NCBI GenBank assembly: GCA_007280315.1
Contig: QYQC01000138.1
Coordinates: forward strand, 1-10,938
Direction: 5' to 3'
DNA: 10,938 nucleotides
Source of the DNA: Betaproteobacteria bacterium
GTDB lineage: Bacteria > Pseudomonadota > Gammaproteobacteria > Burkholderiales > SG8-39
The position numbers and the translations under genes were made by a program. How positions within the stretch are numbered: the stretch's first letter is position 1; every line of letters begins with the position of its first letter. Positions 1 to 5,821 of this stretch are shown here, piece after piece. The notes under the pieces were generated by a model. The model was not told the origin of the DNA, ran no database searches, and saw only the letters and a list, made by a program, of their open reading frames with translations.

Positions 1-292
1 ACTCCAGCTTGCGAAACGCCGCCTTCACCGCCTCGATGCCGCGGTACACCTCGGGGGCGTCCTTTTCCGTGAGTTGCAGCACGCTCTTCAGGTCCGCGCC
101 GGCGAAGAAACTCGCCTTGCCCGACGCCAGAATCACGCCGCGCAGCTTGTCCTTCTCCGCATCCACGCGCGCGGCGCAGGCGATGAAGTCATCGTGCCAG
201 GCCTGCGACATCGTATTGACGGGGCCGTCGGGGCTGTCGAAGGTGATGGTGACGATGCCCTCGGCGTCGGTTTCGTAGCGTATCTGATTCAT
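1..292 (-). CDS. Enoyl-CoA hydratase/isomerase-fold protein, N-terminal part (probable FadB/FadJ-like enzyme), cut by window start
   Basis: Only the first 97 codons are visible; the rest lies beyond the left edge. The protein starts MNQIRYETDAEG, followed by a strand-rich segment (VTITF, residues 14-18) and the crotonase hallmark FFAGADLK at residues 62-69. In this family that stretch forms part of the CoA pocket and the oxyanion hole. The fold hydrates 2-enoyl-CoA to 3-hydroxyacyl-CoA in fatty-acid beta-oxidation in the cytoplasm. Because a thiolase gene lies immediately upstream on the same strand, I infer the N-terminus of a two-domain hydratase/3-hydroxyacyl-CoA dehydrogenase (FadB or FadJ type). 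A stand-alone hydratase cannot be excluded, since the dehydrogenase part is not in view. The ATG at 290-292 is preceded by GAAGGA about 3 bases upstream, a close but plausible ribosome binding site. The 150-base gap to the thiolase stop is unusually long for such a pair and holds a hairpin element. Confidence 0.85.
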   Translation of the reverse strand, partial: MNQIRYETDAEGIVTITFDSPDGPVNTMSQAWHDDFIACAARVDAEKDKLRGVILASGKASFFAGADLKSVLQLTEKDAPEVYRGIEAVKAAFRKLE

Positions 293-326
293 GGTCCTTC
301 TTCTCAGGAAATATCAATTCTGGTTT

Positions 327-404
327 GTCATTCCGAGGGCGATGCCCGAGGAATCTGCTGTTGAACGAAACAAGAAGCAGATTACTCGCGCCGCTCGGAA
401 TGAC
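327..404. repeat. REP-like imperfect inverted repeat (about 78 bp) between two beta-oxidation genes
   Basis: The ends are exact inverted copies: GTCATTCCGAG at 327-337 and CTCGGAATGAC at 394-404. A second pair lies nearer the centre: AATCTGCT at 352-359 and AGCAGATT at 376-383. Between the pairs, both arms carry a G/C-rich stretch ending in CGAG that differs in length, so the whole element folds into one long, bulged hairpin. Intergenic elements beginning GTCATTCCGAG and containing GAATCTGC are, to my recollection, common dispersed palindromes in many bacterial genomes, and this one fits that class by eye. In the mRNA it could stabilise the upstream thiolase message or attenuate the downstream gene. 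No T-run follows either arm, so an intrinsic terminator is not well supported. Confidence 0.8.
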
Positions 405-442
405 GGCTAGTGGTTCGGCGACGTCTGGCGAATGTCGGCCAC

Positions 443-1648
<1,206 letters not shown>

Positions 1649-1686
1649 GGTGGTCTCCCGGATCGGATTGATGGAGGAAGGGCGCG

Positions 1687-1717
1687 GGCGCACTGCGCCG
1701 CGGAAGTTTCATGATAC
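1687..1717 (-). promoter_or_regulatory. Candidate promoter and operator region of the thiolase operon
   Basis: Reading the minus strand, TATCAT (plus 1711-1716) matches the -10 consensus at five of six positions. No good -35 hexamer lies at the normal distance, which suggests activator dependence or a wrong call. Two palindromes are present: a near-perfect 12-mer centred on TCATGA (1706-1717, one mismatched pair), overlapping the -10, and an exact 13-bp palindrome GGCGCA-C-TGCGCC (1687-1699) just downstream in the leader. Either could bind a dimeric repressor. Fatty-acid oxidation operons are commonly controlled by such repressors, but neither site matches a known FadR or PsrA operator that I recognise. 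Confidence 0.3.
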
Positions 1718-1950
1718 AACTGTTCGAGCGGGGCCGCGCAGCAACGGCCGCCGTGATCCCGCTTGGCCGCCGGACTTGCTTGGGGTGAATGCATGATGAT
1801 CGCCAACCGCGTATGCGTTCACGCTCGAGAACAGCCCTGGATTTCAATGGTAAAAACACTGCATCTTTCCTCCCGCACATCCCCCAAATAGGGTATATAG
1901 GTAAAATACAAGTTCGCCTGCGCTCCATTGAACGCAAAGGCGACGTCGCA

Positions 1951-1980
1951 CCCCGAGGCCGCGGTGCACCCCGGGGAGGA
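1951..1980 (+). promoter_or_regulatory. Strong ribosome binding site of the response regulator with possible sequestering stem
   Basis: GGGGAGGA at 1973-1980 is a near-ideal Shine-Dalgarno sequence, nine bases before the ATG at 1990, and it decides the start of the regulator. It overlaps the palindrome CCCCGGGG (1969-1976). CCCCG at 1951-1955 could also pair with CGGGG at 1972-1976 and partly hide the site. The stem is only five base pairs, so a regulatory role is a guess. Confidence 0.5.
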
Positions 1981-1989
1981 TGTCGTTTC

Positions 1990-2634
1990 ATGCAGCAGGG
2001 TCGCAGCGAATCATTCGTCCTCGTCGTCGAGGACCACCCGCTGGTCGCTGATTCGCTCGTCGCCTGGGTGCGCTCCTGCGATGCCGGGCTGGAGGTGGAA
2101 ATAGTCCAGTCCCTGGGCGCCGCGTTGCGCGTGCTTGCAGAACACCCCGCGCCATTGCTGATCGTGACCGATCTGACACTGACCGACACGCGGGGGGCGG
2201 ATGCCGTGCGCCACTTGCGCGAAGCGGCGCCGAACAGTCCCTTGCTGGTGTTCACCGCGCTCGAGGACGAGGCGCTGCGCCGCGAAGCGATGGCGGCAGG
2301 TGCCACAGGCTATCTGAGCAAGAGCACCTCGACTCAGTCGCTGCGCGACGCGATTAGCGCAGTGATCGGTAGCATTCCGGGAGCCAGGCGCAAGCCCGCG
2401 GAAAACAGCGGAGAGCAAGAACGTTCGCTTACACCCAAGCAACGCGCGGTCCTCGAAGAATTGGCGGCGGGCCGCAGCAACAAGGAAATCGCCAAGCGCC
2501 TGAACCTCAGCGATGCGACCGTGGGCTCGCACATGAAGGAAATCCTCAGCCGGCTGGGCGCGAGAAACCGCACGGAGGCGGTTATTTGCTACCTCGAAAT
2601 CACTGACAAGGCGCGTGGCCGCCGCAAACGCTGA
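1990..2634 (+). CDS. NarL/FixJ-family response regulator
   Basis: A DNA-binding response regulator of 214 residues, typical length for the family. The receiver domain covers about 9-125: acidic pocket Glu14/Asp15 (VVEDHPLV), phospho-acceptor Asp61 (VTDLTLTD), switch Thr89 (VFTA) and Lys111 (YLSKS). After a short charged linker, a LuxR-type helix-turn-helix covers about 147-205. It contains LTPKQRAVLEELAAG, NKEIAKRLNLSDATV and HMKEILSRLGARNRTEA, all close to consensus. It should be phosphorylated by a partner kinase and then bind promoters as a dimer. The kinase gene starts at the very next base after its TGA, so the two are translationally coupled. The ATG at 1990 is supported by a strong Shine-Dalgarno sequence and by the family start. 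Its targets cannot be read from the sequence; the divergent beta-oxidation operon is one possibility. A basic tail (RGRRKR) ends the protein. Confidence 0.95.
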   Translation: MQQGRSESFVLVVEDHPLVADSLVAWVRSCDAGLEVEIVQSLGAALRVLAEHPAPLLIVTDLTLTDTRGADAVRHLREAAPNSPLLVFTALEDEALRREAMAAGATGYLSKSTSTQSLRDAISAVIGSIPGARRKPAENSGEQERSLTPKQRAVLEELAAGRSNKEIAKRLNLSDATVGSHMKEILSRLGARNRTEAVICYLEITDKARGRRKR

Positions 2635-4596
2635 ATGCGCGGCCTGAAGCGCGAATTGCCGCGCATTCTGGCCGCAGTGTTCGTCGCGTGCCTGAGCATC
2701 GCGGCGCGCGCGGCGCCTGTCGCCATCGCGCCCGACGCAGAGATAGTGGCCGTTTGGCCGGGGCTGCGCATCGTGGCGCCGGCCGATCGCCGGCTCGCGC
2801 CGGTCCGCGCGGCCGAACTTGCGGCCGGCGCAGACGCGACGCAGGTCGACAGCCCGGATCGCGTGCTCGGGCGCGGCACCACTCCCCACTGGGCCCTGTT
2901 CTCCCTCTATAACCCCGGGACCGCCGAGCAGCTGCGTCTGCTCGCGTTGGAGATGACCACACAGTTTGACGTGCGCCTGTTCCGGCGCGACGACGACGGC
3001 GCGTGGCACCAGGTGCAGTCGGTGGCCGACAACGCCGCCGGCCGCGTCGGCGGCGGCACCACGCATCCGGTCTGGGCATTGAATATGGCGCCGCACCAAA
3101 CCGCCGGGCTGCTGCTGCGGGTCGAGGGCCCGGCGGTCGTTCGCTTTCCCCTGTTCGCCTACCAGCCGGTGCGCTATACCGAACTCAAACGCGGTACTTT
3201 TCTCGCGCTGGGCGCTGCCCTCGGAGGGTGCCTGTTCATCGGCATCTACATCGGCTCTATGCGCCGTTACCTGGACGACCGGTCGGTACCATTGTTCCTG
3301 TGCATGCTCGCCGCCGATTTAGTCGGCGCGCTATGGTTGTCCGGTTTCCTCAGTGCGCTGTTTCCCGCGGTGCCGGAGAACATACTCAGTTTGATAGGCT
3401 TCGGCGCGTATGCGGTCCTGTTCGGATGCGGCAGCCTGCATGCGCGCATTTACCTGAACTCGGCCGCCTGGGCACCGAAAGTCGACCGCTTGCTGCAGCT
3501 GCTGGCCTGGTTCTGGTTGGGCCTCGCGCCCTGGTTTTCTCTCGCGTTTCCGGTCGCCGCGCGCATCCTCCTGGTGTGGGGCGGAACCGCAGTCGCGCTG
3601 GCGCTGGTTGGGGTGGCCATAGCAGCCACGCGCAGAAAAGTCCCGCTCTCCGGATTCATCGCCGGCGCCTGGCTAGCGTACCTGTTGGTCGGCTCGTATT
3701 TTCTGGTCGCGCGCCTCATCGACAATCCCTCGCTGTGGTCGCCGAGCGGGCTGGCGCTGACCCAGGCCATCGTAGTGGCGATGCTGTTCGGCTTCGCCAT
3801 GCTGCAGCGGATGATGCGGCAACGAGACGCGCTGGTCAGCGCGCGCCAGGAAGCCTTGATGCAGCGCGAGCAGGCTGCGACGCTGATGCGCGAGCGCAGC
3901 CTGCTGTTCGCCGCGACCAATCACGACCTGCGCCAGCCGCTGCTCGGCGTCGGCGTGTTCGCCCATCTGCTGGCGTCCGCGCACACCCCGGCGGAGCGCG
4001 ACGAGCACGCGCACAAGCTCAGCCTCGCGCTGACAGAAGTCGATGACCTGCTGGTCAGCATCCAGCAACTCGCGGCGGTGCATGAAGCGTCCAACCAGCC
4101 GGCGTTCGAGACGGTGAAACTCGACGACCTGCTCGCCCCGGTGATCGAGGAATACCGCGCCCGATCGGAAGACAAGAAGATCACCATCCGCTACGTGCCG
4201 ACGCGCCTAACGATCACGACGCACGTACCCTATTTTCAGCGCATCGTGCGCAACCTGCTGTCCAACGCGGTTCGCTACACCGATCGCGGCGACCGCATCC
4301 TCGTCGGCTGCCGGCGCGCCGGCGGACTGCGCCTGATCGTCGCCGATACCGGCCGCGGCATGAGCGAAGAGCAGACCAGGCGCGCATTCGACGCGTTTCA
4401 GCGCTTCGACGCTTCTGCGTCCATTCCCGACGGGTTCGGCCTCGGACTGTTCAGTACCAGGAGCCTCGCGCACGCGCTCGGCCTTAACGTCAGTCTGCAC
4501 AGCCGCGAGGGACGCGGCACGGAGTTCAGCATAGCCATTTCCGCGTTCACGCAACGCGCGGTGGACGCGCAACCCGAACCTACCCTAAATGGATGA
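2635..4596 (+). CDS. Membrane sensor histidine kinase with 7TMR-DISM sensor
   Basis: A 653-residue kinase. A signal peptide (about 1-27, ending ARAAP) precedes a periplasmic beta-rich domain at about 35-180 that resembles 7TMR-DISMED2 (HWALFSLYNPG, then VWALNMAPHQTAGLLLRVEG). Seven hydrophobic segments follow at about 187-391, then a short charged coiled linker (about 392-423). The dimerisation domain has phospho-acceptor His430 in NHDLRQPL. The ATPase domain shows the N box RNLLSNAVRYT (539-549), the G1 box VADTGRGM (569-576), the F-box-like FDAFQRFD and the G2 box GFGLGLFS. In related proteins the periplasmic domain is thought to bind carbohydrate-like or other small ligands; the signal here is unknown. 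The gene begins directly after the TGA of the response regulator, so the two form one unit. The residue four positions after the histidine is Gln rather than Thr/Asn, which may alter phosphatase activity. There is no separate receiver domain, so it is not a hybrid kinase. Confidence 0.93.
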   Translation: MRGLKRELPRILAAVFVACLSIAARAAPVAIAPDAEIVAVWPGLRIVAPADRRLAPVRAAELAAGADATQVDSPDRVLGRGTTPHWALFSLYNPGTAEQLRLLALEMTTQFDVRLFRRDDDGAWHQVQSVADNAAGRVGGGTTHPVWALNMAPHQTAGLLLRVEGPAVVRFPLFAYQPVRYTELKRGTFLALGAALGGCLFIGIYIGSMRRYLDDRSVPLFLCMLAADLVGALWLSGFLSALFPAVPENILSLIGFGAYAVLFGCGSLHARIYLNSAAWAPKVDRLLQLLAWFWLGLAPWFSLAFPVAARILLVWGGTAVALALVGVAIAATRRKVPLSGFIAGAWLAYLLVGSYFLVARLIDNPSLWSPSGLALTQAIVVAMLFGFAMLQRMMRQRDALVSARQEALMQREQAATLMRERSLLFAATNHDLRQPLLGVGVFAHLLASAHTPAERDEHAHKLSLALTEVDDLLVSIQQLAAVHEASNQPAFETVKLDDLLAPVIEEYRARSEDKKITIRYVPTRLTITTHVPYFQRIVRNLLSNAVRYTDRGDRILVGCRRAGGLRLIVADTGRGMSEEQTRRAFDAFQRFDASASIPDGFGLGLFSTRSLAHALGLNVSLHSREGRGTEFSIAISAFTQRAVDAQPEPTLNG

Positions 4597-4741
4597 TGCC
4601 GGTTGCCGCGATTTCATTTACCTTGGGCAGCGGTTCGGCGAACGGCAGCTCGTCGTCGAACGCTGAATGAAAACGACGCACGCCGGGCAAAACCCCGCCC
4701 GCACCCTGTTCACAATCACCAGCGCAGGCGCATACCGCACC

Positions 4742-4939
4742 ATGGACAACAACCCACCGCGCCACCGCGTTAGCTGCGAGATCGACGGCAAGTCGCATCG
4801 GGGCACCTATTGGGTGGCGGGCAAGATCCTGACGGTATCGACCGGCCTGGGCGGAAAGAGTACCCAGGTCCGCGGAACGCCGGTCGAGACGCTGGCAATG
4901 CAACTGCTGCAGAAGCTGGCGAAGGAAGGCAAGGCGTAG
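4742..4939 (+). CDS. Small protein of unknown function (65 residues)
   Basis: I do not recognise this protein with certainty. It reads MDNNPPRHRVSCEIDG, then HRGTYWVAGKILTVST (45-50 percent beta-like residues by eye), then LGGKSTQV and a C-terminal helix ETLAMQLLQKLAKEGKA. The pattern suggests a small beta-sheet followed by one amphipathic helix, with no signal peptide or membrane segment, so it is probably cytoplasmic. The alternation of beta-like hydrophobic and polar residues and the absence of Arg-rich shadow-frame character argue for real coding. The frame is also open from an ATG at 4667, but the extra 25 residues (MKTTHAGQNPARTLF...) look less protein-like. Neither start has a strong Shine-Dalgarno sequence. 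It follows the kinase gene by 145 bases on the same strand and converges on the toxin gene with only three bases between their stop codons. Confidence 0.6.
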   Translation: MDNNPPRHRVSCEIDGKSHRGTYWVAGKILTVSTGLGGKSTQVRGTPVETLAMQLLQKLAKEGKA

Positions 4940-4942
4940 CAG

Positions 4943-5344
4943 CTAGGGAAGCACGGCCACCTTTAGCGCCTCGCACGCCTGGCGCAACTTCTGATCCAGC
5001 GTCGCGAGCGAAAAGCCTCGGCGCCGTGCTAGTTCAAGATAGGCGGCGTCATAGGACGTAAGGTCGAATTGCCGCGCGATGGCGAGCACGTCCGCCAGGT
5101 CCGCCACAGCATCCACTTCGATCGGCAACGCCGACAGCGCAGAAATGCAACGCTCGAAATCGCCCTTAGAAATACGCCTGCGGCGCAGCGCCGTCATCAG
5201 CGCGTTGCCGACCTCCAGTGGCCAGATCGAAGGTACGTGGGCGTTTTCCTGCTCGAGCCGATCAGCCAGCGCGTCCGTGCGCGCATTCGCCTCGTCCTGC
5301 AGCAGCCATGCCAGCGCCACCGAACTGTCGAGCACGAACCCCAT
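4943..5344 (-). CDS. vapC: PIN-domain ribonuclease toxin (VapC family)
   Basis: A 133-residue PIN-domain protein, the usual VapC size. The four acidic metal-binding positions are intact: Asp6 (FVLDSSVALAWLL), Glu44 (WPLEVGNAL), Asp99 (TSYDAAYLELA) and Asp117 (LATLDQKL). VapC toxins are Mg-dependent ribonucleases, typically cutting tRNA or rRNA, that stop growth unless bound by the antitoxin. The start ATG overlaps the antitoxin TGA by one base (TGATG on the minus strand), the tight coupling typical of toxin-antitoxin pairs. The gene order, antitoxin first, is also typical. Its stop lies three bases from the stop of the small protein encoded on the other strand. With all catalytic residues present, it should be active; the RNA target cannot be read from the sequence. 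Confidence 0.93.
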   Translation of the reverse strand: MGFVLDSSVALAWLLQDEANARTDALADRLEQENAHVPSIWPLEVGNALMTALRRRRISKGDFERCISALSALPIEVDAVADLADVLAIARQFDLTSYDAAYLELARRRGFSLATLDQKLRQACEALKVAVLP

Positions 5345-5616
5345 CAGGCACGATGCCCTTCATGGGCCAGATCGCGTATGGTCTCTCCAGGCCGCAAGAC
5401 GCTCTTCAGGCCCACGCCGCGGCGCGCGAACCCATTGCGTATAGCGCGCAATTCGCCGATGGCCTTGCGGATGCGCACAGAATCACGATCCGCGATCGGC
5501 GTAAGCTCCGCAACTGGCCGGCCGTGCCGGGTGATTATGAAACGCTCTCCCTTCTGCACGCGCTCCAGCAGCTTGGGAAGGTGCGTCTTCGCTTCATAGG
5601 CGCCGATTTCAGACAT
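5344..5616 (-). CDS. Phd/YefM-type antitoxin partner of the PIN toxin
   Basis: A 90-residue antitoxin. The N-terminal half is a classic Phd/YefM fold: MSEIGAYEAKTHLPKLLERV, then ERFIITRHGRPVAELTPI (residues 1-41). This half dimerises and binds the operator. The C-terminal tail (PGETIRDLAHEGHRA, about 76-90) resembles the IRxLIEEG tails that wrap around and block VapC-type active sites. It neutralises the toxin and is expected to repress its own promoter, with tighter repression by the antitoxin-toxin complex. The ATG at 5614-5616 is preceded by AAAGGCGG about eight bases upstream. The stop overlaps the toxin start. Pairing a Phd-type antitoxin with a PIN toxin is a common combination. Confidence 0.92.
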   Translation of the reverse strand: MSEIGAYEAKTHLPKLLERVQKGERFIITRHGRPVAELTPIADRDSVRIRKAIGELRAIRNGFARRGVGLKSVLRPGETIRDLAHEGHRA

Positions 5617-5644
5617 AGGACACCGCCTTTCGAAAAGAACTCGG

Positions 5645-5676
5645 ACTAGTCTGAACTAGTCTGAATGTATCGTCAA
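5645..5676 (-). promoter_or_regulatory. Candidate promoter and tandem-repeat operator of the toxin-antitoxin operon
   Basis: Two exact, adjacent copies of ACTAGTCTGA lie at 5645-5654 and 5655-5664. Each carries the palindrome ACTAGT, so identical sites are spaced one helical turn (10 bp) apart. On the minus strand, TTGACG (5671-5676) is a good -35. Seventeen bases further on is a weak -10, CAGACT (5648-5653). The repeats fill the spacer and the -10. The layout is what a self-repressing antitoxin would need: side-by-side dimers on one face of the DNA. The operator role is inferred from position and symmetry. Confidence 0.6.
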
Positions 5677-5723
5677 GCTACGAAACCGGCTTTCCCGCAC
5701 CGCCGCATCTCGGGCAGGGGATT

Positions 5724-5732
5724 TGCTACCAT
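5724..5732 (+). promoter_or_regulatory. Candidate extended -10 promoter of the S9 peptidase gene
   Basis: TGCTACCAT (TG at 5724-5725, hexamer TACCAT at 5727-5732, four of six matches) resembles an extended -10 about 90 bases before the peptidase start. No -35 match is visible at the normal spacing. The rest of the 205-base gap between the antitoxin and the peptidase holds only the toxin-antitoxin promoter and GC-rich leader. Confidence 0.3.
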
Positions 5733-5821
5733 AGCGCGCATCGCGCAGCGGCCGGCGCCCGTGCGGATTGTTGCCCTCGCGCACCGCACGTCACCGGTAG
5801 TCAAACCTGATCGGGGTCCCA

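Larger units (their letters stand above)
1649..1989. other. Divergent intergenic region between thiolase and response regulator
   Basis: This stretch of 341 bases has no convincing gene. Its left third holds the thiolase leader and two palindromes. Its middle (about 1840-1910) is markedly more A/T-rich than the surroundings, with TATATA at 1894-1899 and TAAAAT at 1902-1907, and is the most likely place for the response-regulator promoter. Neither hexamer has a recognisable sigma-70 -35 partner at 16-18 bases. The right end is C/G-rich, with two copies of GCACCCCG (1948-1955 and 1966-1973), and runs into the Shine-Dalgarno sequence. An open frame from 1789 joins in-frame to the regulator, but its translation is Arg-rich and unlike the family, so I treat it as non-coding. 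Confidence 0.55.

Noticed and set aside
1789..1989. N-terminal extension of the response regulator from the ATG at 1789
   Set aside because: The extra 67 residues are Arg-rich and unlike any receiver-domain leader. The ATG at 1990 has a near-ideal Shine-Dalgarno sequence and fits the family length.
2011..3099. A 362-codon open frame on the minus strand across the response regulator and kinase start
   Set aside because: It is antisense to two clearly real genes with intact domains, and its translation resembles no family.
5079..5649. Plus-strand open frames opposite the toxin and antitoxin genes
   Set aside because: They overlap the well-defined PIN and Phd genes, have no family features, and no ribosome binding site was seen.
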